From Sitta carolinensis (lineage: Eukaryota; Chordata; Aves; Passeriformes; Sittidae): 64,000 nt of DNA. Of this stretch, positions 12,395 to 25,000 are shown in pieces. Location of the stretch: positions 14,364,501 to 14,428,500 of the forward strand of contig CM063288.1 of the NCBI GenBank assembly GCA_032173965.1, written 5' to 3'. A program made the position numbers and the translations under genes. A model generated the notes under the pieces. It had not been told where the DNA came from, did no database searches, and saw only the letters and a program-made list of their open reading frames with translations. Positions within the stretch are counted from its first letter, which is position 1. The number at the start of each line of letters is the position of its first letter.

Positions 12395-12756
12395 TCAGAC
12401 CGTCGTGACCCTCATGACGAGCTCTCTGTTACTACTCGACTGACTCCTCTGTTCGTGAGGCCTCAGGTGGCTGAGTATATGCAGGATGGTATAAGCACAG
12501 TGGTGGTCAGAGAGGGTGCCTGTGGCATGGCCGGCAGCCCGTGCCCCGCTGTCGGCTGGAGCGGAGTTAGTGGCTGTACCACCAGTGGAGGATGAGTGGG
12601 TGGTTTGCGAGGAGGGGCGCTGATTTGTCCTGGTCCCTGTTTTTTGCTCCTCCATGTCCTTTGTTTTGTCATAGTTCAGCACTTTCCACTGCTGATTGAC
12701 CGCCTGCCACCGTTTAAAAATCCGGTAAACCGAGGGCCCTTCGTGTATTATTAGAC
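12395..12756 (-). CDS. MARCHF4: MARCHF4 terminal coding exon 4 (end of TM2, cytosolic tail)
   Basis: The exon starts with the last two bases of the split Gly codon and then encodes 119 residues and a TGA stop (12395-12397). LIIHEGPSVYR completes the second helix and enters the cytosol. A basic-aromatic stretch (IFKRWQAVNQQWKVLNYDK) follows, then a Ser/Thr/Ala-rich linker at about residues 38-82 that looks weakly constrained. The conserved end contains HHCAYTILHILSHLRPHEQRS and finishes MRVTTV. YTIL (from about residue 88) fits a YxxPhi adaptor-sorting signal, and the final TTV fits a class I PDZ ligand; both signal types are reported for the paralogue MARCH11. The LSHLRPHEQR...RELVMRVTTV end, from memory of the vertebrate proteins, favours MARCHF4 over MARCHF11, which ends TSV, and MARCHF9. 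The minus-strand acceptor is ccttccctccag before GTCTAA. Confidence 0.95.
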
Positions 12757-15700
12757 CTGGAGGGAAGGGGGAAAAAAATAAACATAAAACACAAAAAAAA
12801 CTTTAGAAATAACCATAAACTTTCCCCAGCATCTTCCCCCAGTTAGCTGGTTAAGCTTGGCTCTCCAGCCAGTGCTTTCTCAATGATAAATCCTGTATTT
12901 TAATTACAGACATGCAGAGCTCTGGTGCTTCTCCTCTGTTGGATCCCTTTTCCCCTTGAATTAAAGGGATTACAGTTTTATCTCAGCCATCGATAAAGGG
13001 ATCATAAATGGAGCACAGTGAGTTATGCTCTTACAGCAAAAGAGTATCTGTTTACCAACAAATGCCCAAGGTTTATCTCTCACTGGGCTCATTCTGCATG
13101 CTGCATAGGCATGATTCACTGAGCCCAGGCGTGTTTGGAGGGGGTGTAACTGCAGCTGATGTGTCAGTGACGGCTGCTGCACCAGCACCGTGTGTGTGCA
13201 CAGCCCGTGTCTGTCCCCACACACACAGCAGCACAGCAGACATACATGTGGAGGCCAGAGGCAGCAACTGAGTGGAAAAAGAGGTCTGTCTATACCCGTA
13301 AGTGGTTTGTCATCCAAGGCAAAGTTTTGCTCATCTGCAGAGCAGGAACCTCATCGAACGCCACTGCCTCCTTTCAAGGGGGAGCTCAGCATGCTTGACA
13401 GAATGGGCAGAGGAGCTCTGGTGTGTGCACAGTGTGCAGGCAGTGCCTGTGTCCTGCTGCCCACCCACACACAGGGCTGATGTCTGGGCACGGCTCTGGG
13501 CTGTAGGACACCGCACTGCTAATGGTCTCTGTGTTCACGAGAGAAGGAGCAGATCAGGCCCCTCAGGAACCCGGCAGTTATCTCATCTCCCAGCTGCCTC
13601 CATAATCCTCCCCACCCTTGCATGAGGACTAAGGAATTAAATAATTTTAATTGCATGGATGATGACAGAACTAGAGTATTAAGCTTTGCTATTATTATTG
13701 AAGTTGCCAGGCTCTGGCTAGACTTTGTGGAAGCACTCAGTCTAGCAGTGGCTGCAACACAGGTCTTCTCCACTGAGGCTGGAGGAAGCTGCAGCATCTG
13801 TAGACTGGCTTAGCTGGCACACTGTAATATATCTCACAAGCTTTGCTAGAGAATGGGATTTCTGTGGAATGAGGGGAATCTGAGTGTCCCTGCTTTGCAG
13901 CCATCTGTCTCTTAGGAAAGAGCCTTTATGTCCCATGTAACTGAAGCCAGATCAGCAGGCAGGACTGGGTGATTTAGCACACGGATAGCTTCATTGTCCT
14001 TAATGATGAAGGCTTCACCATTCTGGGTCAGGATCAAGATTATCAAAAACCTTTCTAAGAAGAGTAGCTCTCTTGCCTTCCTGTTGCATGCATAAAAATA
14101 CAGGAACAAGACTCACAAGAATCAAACCCACGCCTAAACGAAGGGGCTGACTTCACCAACAACATGCACAGAGATGATGGGCACCACAGAATAAAGTGGT
14201 TTACAGCTATTCCTGATTAAACAAATGCTATAGCTTTACCCACCACCTACCTTTTCCAGATAGTTCTAGATTCTGATGGCAGATAATTACAGGAGAAAAT
14301 CTGTGCCACATCAGATGCCAAAATACCTGAAGGTCATCTTACCCTTTGGGCTGATCTCCCCATTACTCACTGATGGGATGCAGTCACTTGGTTTCTTAGG
14401 ATCAGCATCTGATGTTAGAGAGTTTAAATCACTGCTTCAGTACAAGACTGAGTTTTCAGCCTCCCTGGTTCTAAGCAAAACTAGGAGCCTTGCTGACTTG
14501 ATCACAGATTAGCTTCAGGGCTACTCACCTTTATTGAAATGGGGTGCTGAGCCTGCTCACTGCCTAGTAACTCCTGTATCTGACTATTCTGGGACAGGGA
14601 ACGGAGGAGGTCACTACAGTACAGGAGAGCTCTACCCCTGATTCCCACAGGCCACTGAGATGGCACAGCTGTAACTCTGCAGTGCTGCTGGCTTTTTATA
14701 ACCAAACCCATGATGTCATAACAGAAAAATGTGGGTTTTCCTCCCTGCTTTGAAACATGCTTGAGAATTCTGACGTGGTCTGATCAAAGCATCAACCGCA
14801 AAAAGCAGGACATAAGGAAAGCCTGCAGATCCAGTCAAGGAGACAGAGCTTTGAAGCATGCCTGAAGTGGATCAGCCCATGACAAGGAACATTAGACATA
14901 CATTTAAATGAGATGTCTGATCAGTAATGAATGAAATTCCACTCTGATCAATGTTTCTCAGTGTTTCTCAGAGACCACTTTAAGCCTGGGATAAAAGAGC
15001 CAAAATCAAATGTTTTCTCTTTGGCTGTAGAACATTCTCCATAGAATCAAATCCATTCTACAAAGTATTAAACACCCGAGCCAGGATTGTAAATCTATTC
15101 TTAATTACCTTATCACAAATATTTAATGCGCAGCCTGATTCAAGAGGGCTGTTTATAAAATTCTTGTTTGTTTGCCTTCTAATTATAAATGTTTATGATC
15201 TTATGCAATTAACTGTGTGATGCTGATGGATGGGTTGCTGAGTCAACTGAGCAGCTGTTTTCTTAGATAGTTTTGGTTTCCAAATATTTATAAAAGTACA
15301 AAATAACTTGTTTTCATCTGTATTTACTGGGCTCTAAATTACTTATCGATTTCCCAGTGTCAAGCTCAGGAAGCTGTAAAATTAAGAAGGAACCAAGTGG
15401 AGGGGTGGGCATGGAAGCGGAAGTAACAGTGATTCATTTACAAGAGGAAGTTCCAACAGCAAGCAAGAGTCTATCAGTTAACATCAAGCTGCAGGATGCT
15501 TAATGCTCTCATTGAAACAAATTTTGTCTGCCTCAGATAAATTAGGTTTGGAATTCCTAAATTCAGTTCTGTGCATCCCTTAACAAAAATATCCCTCCCT
15601 CAAGAACCATTCTTTTTGACAGAGGTGAAATATTCAATGTAAAAGTCAGAATTCAGTGGGAAGTCCTTTAGGAAGGACTGTATTCAACTTGAGGTGTCCA

Positions 15701-16540
15701 TTTAGAAGCAATTATTCCATAAACCAAATCCTCTGTGTGAGTATATGAGACTGCAGGTTGGTGTGAACTTCTCCCTTTGTGCAGTCCTCAACACAGAAAT
15801 GTCTACAAGTTTCAGATGGATTCTGGGAGTGTCCTGGTCCTTTTCTACTCCTGCCCATTTTATCTTGCCCTCTTCTGCTTCATAAAATCTGTTCTCAATA
15901 CATCCTCTGTGAAAACCATTCTCTTCAGAGGGAAAAATTCTGTGAGTTGTACACAAAATTTGTTAGTCCAGATTGTTGCCTGCTTCATGAAATCCCTAGT
16001 TTGTAGTGCTGGTAAAGTGCAACTCCCAGCATCTGGAGCGCTGGAATGTGGGCACTCATGATGTGCTGCTCTCATTCCCATTTCCTCATGCAGAGACCTG
16101 GCTGGACCAGTATTGGATGAAATTCCTTGATCTGAAAATGTTGAAAGCTGGTCTCTCTTGGGATTAGATGAGACAGAGGTGTGTTGGGTCAGTGGGCTTG
16201 TAAGAAAAGTGATCAAAAGAAAGGTCCCCAGCCCAAGGGCCAGAAGGGCTGCTGGAAGAACACTGGCAGATGTAACAAGGGAATTGTGTTTCTGCCTCTG
16301 GATGGGAAAGCAGGGATCAGTTGCTGTATCACCATCCTGTGAGATTAATGCAGCAGATTGTGAGCCTCCAATTTAAAGTAACTTTGGAACAGTAGTTTCC
16401 TAGAAATGACATGCAGTGAACTCCTGAACACGGTCAGCCTCTGCCACCAAGTGATATTTCCCCAGAACTTTCAGCCTCTAATTAACCTTCCTCTTATTCC
16501 AACACTTGCCATGCATTTTCTTGAAAGAAACAGGTAAATT

Positions 16541-16552
16541 GGGGGGGGGGGG
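16541..16552. repeat. Poly-G run, 12 bases
   Basis: Twelve consecutive G in intron 3, flanked by AAATT and CAAGAACTG. Such runs are prone to length change and to sequencing error. Confidence 0.95.
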
Positions 16553-17689
16553 CAAGAACTGTTTCACCTTTTTTCCAGTAAAGAAAACCACCAAAACAGG
16601 GCTTCTGCTGACAGTGGGTGGCACATCACCCCTGCACTGACACTCATGTTATCTACAGGAGGAAAAAATCACAGTCCCTTCCAGCCAGTTACCTTCTCAA
16701 AAAGGCTCTGTCCTGTCACCCCTTGTTTCCACCTTCAGCAGGACTTTCCTTTTGGTTTTCCTTTGCAAATGCAATTTCATCTCAGCCAGACTGCTGCCAT
16801 GTCTCAGCCTGTTTCTATTGCTTTCATTATTGGGTGTCAGGGGAAGATTATGGCAGCTGTGATCAAAGCTTAATGTTTGCCTCCACAGCAGTTGTGACTC
16901 AGGCCAAGGTAAACTAAGCTCTCTGGGAGATAACACTTTATTTGCCAGGCTTTCTATTGACATCACTGCGTACACAAACCCTTCCCTCTCTTTCTGTGAA
17001 TTCTTTAATCTTTTGTGACAATCTCAAATTTCTGCACTTTTGTTTTCAAAGCTCCACCAGCTCAGCCCTCACTTATCTTTTTGCCTTAATCTTGTCCTAT
17101 TTGCTCCATCCTTAGTCACCTTTTATCTTGACCTAAAAACAGGAAAGTGGCTGATGATAAATCAGGAAAAGAGGACCAGAAGGATCTGTTCCAGGAAATA
17201 CAGGCTTGGAAAGGGGTACATAGTATCTGTCATTCCTCACCATTGTGCCCAGGTCAGTTCCAGCTGAATATGACAATTTCCCTGAAAAGCCTGGCATACT
17301 TAGATGCTCCTGTGGCTGATACACAAGGCTGCAGAGCTGTGCTCTTGAGGAAATGGGGAAGAAGTTGAAACAAGGAGAGGTAGTTTTTTAATTGAAAACA
17401 TTATCATGGCATCAATGTGACTCTGCACTTGGGCTGATGTGGAGGAGAGTTGTGAACCTTGGAGTTGACCAGGCTGGGAATGAGGTAACGTCCTTCTCCT
17501 CAATCCTGTTCATCATCTCCAGAACCTCTTCATTTCATCCCCCTTTTTCTGCAAGTGAACTCCCCAGCAGGGAGCAGTTATCAGACCAGAGAGGTGCAGA
17601 ATCAGCACTGTAACACCTCACCTGCCTTTTGATTCCCTGATAAAATAAACTGTTATGTCACTGTCTTCAGCAGTGTGACTGTCTGGTCC

Positions 17690-19080
17690 AGCTTGCATTT
17701 GGGATTCTGATTTCTCATTCCTAAGGGTAACTCTTTGCACTTCTCTTTATTCAATTACATCTTGTTGATTCCTCCAATTTACCAAGATAATTTCAAATTT
17801 CAAATGCTGATCTGATCCTCCAAAGTATTTGCCTTTCCAAGTTTGGTGTCATCTGTGAATTTTATAACAGCACATACTATTTCATTATCCAAGTCATTAA
17901 TAAAAATATTTCAGAGAGCAGAGTCCAAAAGACTCTACCTGAAATGTGTTTCCAGTTTACAGCACACCACTGACAACTACTGAGAAAGCAGTTTCTCCAT
18001 CAGCTGTACTCCTGCATTATAGTTATTTAATCTAGAGCATGCTTCTCTGGTAGGAGAATCCAAAGGCGAAGCACCAAGAGCATTTCCCAAATCACAGCAT
18101 ATTAAACTAACGACTTCCTTCTTAGCCACCAGTACAATTACCCTTCCAAATTACATCTGGTTATACTCCTGTGCTCACCAATTGGTTAGCTAAAAAATAT
18201 TCATATCTTTCTATGAATCACTTAAGCTGATTTGCCCTTCATTTCCTTGATCCTCAGTGCCTACCTTCATTATCTGATAGAGATTATATTTAAAGCTAGG
18301 TACTCTGCTTGCATTTCCCCAGCTGCCTGGCACCTCTTGCATCCTCCTTCAGTTCCTGATGATGAAATGGTCATGGGTCAGCCACTGTTCCTGCAGCTTC
18401 CTCTGAAGTTCATTAGGACATGTTGACAAGGACAGAGCTAACTCATTTGAATATTTTTGAGGCTGTTCTTTTCTGATTCTGCCCTGGGCTCCTTTCTCCT
18501 CATTAAAATTATTTTAGTTAAGTTTTGAGGACTGAAACAAAGGCAACATTTAACTATTTGGCCCTTTATTATCATATATTATTTGAGCTCTTAGACTTGC
18601 TCTTCATGTATGCCTATGGACCAGCTCTATTTGCCTTTTGAACCTCTGGCTGGTGATCTTGGGGCTCATGTCTGACAGCTCCCCATGCCTGTGTGATTTC
18701 TAGAGACTTTTCATTAGTTGAAGGTTATTCTTTCTGCCTTTTGTACGATTGCAGCTTCTGATTTTGGGTCCTCAAAGAGTTCCTGATGCAGCCTCTGTGC
18801 TCTCTTCCCACGCTTCTGAGCTTCCCCAGCACAGGCACAGTTTGCTGCTGTGCCTTTAGTATCATCCCTTTTGGCAGCTGTGAGCTGTTCACAGCTCTGT
18901 TATCCTTCAGATTCTCTTCCCAAGGGACACTCACTGCTCTGCTCCCCTGGGGCTGCTGCTGCTGCTTTTCTGGAGTATATTACCCTCACATCTTACTTTT
19001 CTTCAGCTCTGGAATGCTTTCATTAAACAGCTGCTTCCCATATAAGCTATTGATACACTCAAATTTTCAGGGAGTCTTTG
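17690..19080 (-). mobile_element. Ancient CR1-group LINE relic (reverse transcriptase region)
   Basis: On the minus strand at about 17910-17842 an open stretch reads FINDLDNEIV followed a few residues later by IKFTDDTK. This is the catalytic C motif of non-LTR reverse transcriptase, where CR1/L3 elements usually read KFADD. Nucleotide blocks further along, such as TTTGGTGTCATCTGTGAA and ATCCAAGTCATTAATAAAAA at 17.84-17.91 kb, TTGCATTTCCCCAGCTGCC near 18.31 kb and GAAACAAAGGCAACATTTAA near 18.54 kb, occur in the order expected of old CR1-like/L3 copies. Frameshifts and stops break it elsewhere, so it is a dead copy. The core at 17.70-18.56 kb is secure; extension to about 19.08 kb rests on weaker remembered similarity. 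It sits in intron 3 of MARCHF4 in the same orientation. Confidence 0.78.
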
Positions 19081-22000
19081 CTTTCTGGGGAAATTGAACA
19101 TGAAGTATAGATTCCTTCCTAACTGTCATCTCCACTCTCCAAAATATAATTTTTGTCCCCCAGTCTACCTTGCATACAGGAGTAGTTCAAAATGGTTAGC
19201 CTGGAACACGTGGTGCTGTCTCTTAGGCATTTCTGGAAGCTGCAAGACACTGGACCAGTAATCAGGATTTCTCTAGTCCACAAGACTTCTAGCAAAGGTC
19301 TTCTCTGAATAATGCTCGAACTGTACTAGGAGGATGTGCAAACTTAGCAATTGCCAGCATTGAATGAGAGATATTATAAATTGAAAATGTATTCATAATG
19401 ATTAGAGCTCAAGTGAATGCTTAACATATGGAAAAATAATTAGCTGATTATAATCAGGCATTTTTATATCAATCATTCTCAATGCACATATTTTTTAATG
19501 TCTAAAGACCTGATTATGTATGAATCTGAACTGTGTTTTGGCTAAGCAGAACTGAAATGTCTGCATAGCTGGACTCTGTTGAGTGCTGCTACCACTGGAT
19601 GACATGGCCATCATGGAACCCATGGATCACGGGAAGACAAAACACTCCTTCTCCTAAGTGTGTTCACAGTAGTGAGGTTTCACTGTCACATGGCTTTCCC
19701 AGCAGTGGATCTCCAAGGCCACAGGGCCATGACTCCAGCAAAACTGAAACTGAGCTCCTCAGAGATTGATCCCTCCATGGCTAGGGAAGAGCTCCCACCA
19801 GTGTACACAGAGAAGCTGTTCCCAGTCTTGAGGAAGTATTTTATAGACGTTTGGACTTTTCCATTTGGGGTCACTACAGCACAAACAAGCTGGCCCATAA
19901 CCTTCAACTGCTGACTAACCAGAAAACCTTGTATTTATTACAGCTCGTTTCTCCTTGTTCAAGGGCAGCTGTGCCTCAGAGCTTCCTCTGCCCCTGGTGG
20001 GCCAGGACAACCCACCCCCACCCCCCAAGTGCACTGAGAGCCCTTCTCCTTCTCTGCTTCCTCCACTCCATCTGGCAGAGCCACGGGAGCAGCAGATACC
20101 ATCTGGGCCGGTCATTATGCTGCACCCCAAGCTCTCTGCAGCTGTTAACACACACCCCAGAGCCAGCAAGAGCCCTGCCAGGTGGGACATGGATCCAGCA
20201 TGCTGACACCTCAGAGTCCCCACAGCGGCTGCTCCAGCAGGTGAGTGATCCTGGGACAGAGTGTGGGGGGCCGGGGAGAAGAGGCAGCTCTTTCATTACT
20301 GCTGGGAGTGCCTGGTGTGGCAGCTGGCAGCGTCCCTCCCCCAGGAAGCACTGTGATTTTGCAGGATGCAGCTGAGCTACACGGCAAGAAACAATTTCCA
20401 GGTTGTGACACTGCAGCATGTCACGAGTTCATGTGACACAAGTATGCAGCAATGATTCCTGTGTGCACAGGATGCCACAGGTTCCTCTTGGAAACAGGAG
20501 CTGTCCACCCCACAGACATGGCATTTGTAGCTGCGGAAGGAGAAAGGCTTTATCCAGCAGGGTGAGTTGAGCTGACAGCTAGGATTACCTGTCATGGGGC
20601 TTGTGGAGCTCATGGGAGCTGGGTGTTGTAGGAGCATTTGGGGACCTTTCATGTCTGCAGAGTAATGCATCTTCTCTGTGAGGTGCTGCCTCCATCCCAG
20701 GGCAGCCTTGCTCAGCCATGTTCTCCATGACACATGGGCTGGGCCCTGTAGGGCCGAGCTGGTAAGACACAAAATGAGGAAATGCTGGCAAAATTAAGCA
20801 GCTGAGAAGAGCTGTCTGATGGAATTGAAATTTCATTTTGTTCAGCACTCCCACATGGTTTGTTTGCAGTGGGAAAATAACACCAGCTGTCCTGCAGAGA
20901 TGTGACAGAGGAGCTGGGCTGACCCCTGGAGTTGCACACAGCAACACCATAGCCCTGGACACGCCACAGTACTTCCAGCTGTAAACATACAAGTTACCAA
21001 CCACAACTTCCTCCTCCTGCACTGCCCAGACCAGTACTTTTTTACCCCATGCCTCGAAACAGTGATAAAACCCACCCTAAACCAAAACAAGAAATAATAG
21101 TGAAAACAGGTAAAATGAAACCCAAAGAAATCCTTGCTCAGGCAGTAGATAAAGCATAAACCAAAGTACTCCTATAAACTCAGCTGGCTGTGGACAGCTA
21201 CAGCTAAGAGGATGTTGTGCCCTAAAGAGCTCTTGTACTCCTGTGGTATTTAATTCACAGGGCATGATAAAGAACAGGATTAAAAGGCAGTCTGTAGTTA
21301 TGCAGGCAGCAATAAAGGAAACTCTTCTTGGAAAATGCAAGTAAATAGAGATGGGAGCTTCACCAACAGAACAACCCCTTGCTTCTGAATCATGCCTCTC
21401 CAGCACCATTCCCCACTTGTGCATCCACCCATAACTGTGCCAGGACGGGAGGGATAGGGCTTGGAGGCAGTACTTATATACCCTCTTGCTCTCTTTGAGT
21501 TTCCCCTCCTTGCTTTGTAGCTAGAACTGGGTAGATCCTCTTGGAACCCTTTTTTTCTCTGAATTTAAAATGGATATAACAGCAACACCCCACATCTTGA
21601 AAAGGCTTTGTTCAAGAGGTGAAAGACACTTCTTGTCTTTCAAAAACATGAAAGACAGATACTGCAAGGTCTTTAAAAGAAGGGAGTAAATAATAATTTC
21701 AAGCTAGGTTGAACAGACCACCAGCCTCTAGGTGATTTTATGGGTCTTTTCTACCTTCAGATTTCCAGACATTCCCTACGGAAGTCCATGGAGTTGAATG
21801 CTCATGGGGAGGAGAGCAAAAGCACATGGCTTCCACTTCACTCTGTCTGCAGGATGGAAACAATTCCTCCAGGTCTGGGTCCTGAACCCTTCTATGCCAT
21901 AGCTAATGTCACTCTGACTAAAGCACTGCCTGTCCAGTCATGCTGATCCTCAGACATTCCAGGGACACTCCTTTAAAGGAAAGCTGGACAACACCACTGT

Positions 22001-25000
22001 GCTGTGCAGGGCATGGGAATCTGTCTTCACACTTGCTTGGAGTGAGACCTGAAAAAGTCACATTGTTCCCCAGAATGGAAGAACACAGGTGTATTTGTAG
22101 ACAGGTTAAAATGTTTCATTTGGAATTGAATTTTTTTAAAATGTTGTATTCCAAATTCTGACACTGAATTTGATATACTCAGCATGAGCAGTCATCTCTA
22201 AATGTTAAATCAAAATGCTTTGTTCAAGAATGATCAAAACATGACATTTGCTCATTGAAAGTAGAACTAATGCCTCCCTCTCTCCTTTTATTAGCAAATT
22301 AAATTCTGTTAGGAAAAATGAGAATAGTTTCACAATTTTTTCGTTTTCTAAGGGATGCAGGTCCTGTCTGAGGCAAATTCCTCCAGACTATTCAAGTCAC
22401 CTAAGTGCTCTTTCACTAAGAGAAATACAAATCAATCAGGAGAGGCACAAAGGTCAGTACAGATCACCTCTGCCATCCCCCAGGGTAATGTAGGGCACAT
22501 GGGCTAAATTAAGAGACCTGAGATGCCTCTGATGTCACACTTTGGCAAGTGCATTGTGATTGCTTCTATTACCTCACTGGAGTGAATGTGGGCATCTTTC
22601 CCCTCTAACATGCAGGAAGGCATCCCAAGGATGGTGTTCATGGCAGGCAAGGAAGAAGGTGTTCATGGTGCAATTTGGCAATTAGAAGTCAAGAGCACAA
22701 GGGCCTGTTATTTCTATCTGTTACTAGCTAGGTGTGTTACTCCACCAGAGCTGAAGACCTTTATGGCTGTAATATCCAGATGAGTGAATGCTGATAGAGG
22801 CTGAGGGGCAGGTGAGGGTTTACCTGCACCTATGGGATCTGCCAATGCTGAGCTCACAAGTATGACAGCAGTGAAAGGAGCTGAGTGTGGCTAAGCATGC
22901 AGCAAAGGTCTGGAGAAGAACCTTGGAGAACACAGAAAGGTTCTTGATGTGGCCGTGGCTGAGCTGAGTGAATTGTCCCACCTGGCATAGTATGAATATT
23001 GTGGTTCCAGCTCTGCCATGGGGCAGAGGGGCTCAGGCTGTGGCTGTCATTCACGGGTATTGGTGCAGGAAGAAAACTTCTACATCCCTGAACTGCTTCA
23101 AGGAGTAACTTTCAGGAAGAATTAAGTTTAGCAACTTAGACCATGGGCCTGTTTGCGATATTCTTCATTGCAGCCTGTTTTATCTGGGTTGAAAGGTGGC
23201 TCTGCTGGTAGGTAGCCATCATCAATTTAAGAGGTGATCCCAGAGTTTGATTAATGTGGCTTCATATTAATCTCTTCTTACCTCTGCTTCTGGCTCACCA
23301 CTGAGCTGGGGACACACCAGAAGCAGCCTCATCAAGTATGCATGGGGGGTGACCCCCCTGTGGTCTCATCTTTGACCACGGAGCTGAATTCTCTTGCTAC
23401 AGCCACAACAGCCTGCCATGGACCACAGCTTCCACCTCCAGGAGTAATGTGTCTGTGGAGATGCAGGCTGTAGTAGGAGGAGTGATGGGACAGAAGGCAG
23501 TTGGAAAAACACAGCCTGGCACAGAACTGAGGACTTTTTTCATCCCTTACTAGATAGCACAATTTGTGCAGCTGGCATGGGAGATCCTACCAGCTGCCTA
23601 CAAGGGAATTTCCTGCCATAGTGTAGAGGTTGTGAGAGGCAGGTGAGTGCTCCTGCATCTGCCCACGTATGGAAACTTAACCCAGGGACACCAGGCACTC
23701 GATTTTGTCAAGGAGTTTAGTGACAGGAAAGCACTGTTCTGATTGTAATGTATTACACTTGAAAGCAAAAGATGTAGTTCAAAAGACAGAAGAATTTCTT
23801 TTTTTCCCCTCAAAAAAACGTTAATTATGTTGCCCTCATTAAATGCTAAACACATTGATCCACTGGAGCAGAGAGCACCATATGGTTATTCATGATAAAA
23901 TCTAGCTCTGGAGCTCTGTTGCAACAGCGGGACCCTGCTGGAGATGGATGTGGGGAAGGAGCGTGGAGCTGAACACACACGTGTGAAAGCCCAGGTGCTG
24001 CTCAGATTGTGCTGGAAGCCAAGTTCTTTCTCTGCAAAGAGGGAGAGGGTTCAGAGCCAGGCCCAAGTTGTGTCTCTTTGCTCAGCAGTGACGCGCTGGC
24101 TCTGTGCAGAGTGGCCAGAGCTGTGCTAGAGTCCTGTGGGCACACGGAGCCCCTGCAGCCCTGCCCACTGCTGGGAGCACACAATGAACACGTGCCAGCT
24201 GCCCCTCCGCTCTCCTATGGAACAATCAATGCAACAGTGGATAAAAATAGGCCCCTTCTTTCAGGGGCAGAGGGGTGCTTGTCTCAATTTTGCCGAGCAT
24301 CCACTGTTCCTGGATAACAGCCAGGAGTTGGTGGTCAGATCAGCTTTGCAGCACTGCTTCTCCTGATGCTGGCCCAGCTACAGGGCCCACAATGATTGCT
24401 CCCCAGGAGGGGCCCTGCCCGGCTGGATGAGAGCCCCATAACATGCCCTGTGGGGACCATTGCTGTCTACACAGCCTCTGTACAGCTGATAGATCAATGA
24501 TTTGCTCAGTGGTTTTCAAAGCATGCACACTGTGGCTTAATGAGTCCAAAGCAGGGTTCATGATGAAGAAAAGGTGACTTTGCTGCCTGGCTTTATCCCA
24601 ACTGCCTGCTCTGAAGGTAGGACTTGGATCTGGCCACTGCAATTAGCCCCTGATTGCTCCAGTTTACACACAAATTGAGTAATAAATGCATGAAGAACAT
24701 GGCAAGCAGTGCATCAAGCTGAAAGACACAGAAGACGTCTGTATATTTTCACAGATCTCTTCCAGGTATGCCAAAGCCACACACATTGGCTGTGTGGGCT
24801 GCTGTCAGGTCTCTCCTCCAAAGACATTTGCTGAACTTCTCTGCCTTGTGCTCTGCCTTTAGGGTGTCATCAAGCCAACATGTGGGTTTGATGCTTCCTC
24901 AAAACTGATGCCCTACCACGGTAGTGATTCTTCCAGCTTTGTACCTTGGGGGACTGTGTAGACCTGAATGAAAACATCTGCTTTCCTTTTGAGAAGGGAA

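Noticed and set aside
12395..12756. MARCHF11 or MARCHF9 instead of MARCHF4
   Set aside because: The RING-CH and helices do not separate the paralogues well, but the tail LSHLRPHEQR and the ending VMRVTTV fit MARCHF4 best.
19851..20375. A 174-codon plus-strand open frame, the longest in the window
   Set aside because: It shows no recognisable domain, is opposed by equally long frames on the other strand, and lies in an intron. It is likely a chance frame in GC-richer DNA.
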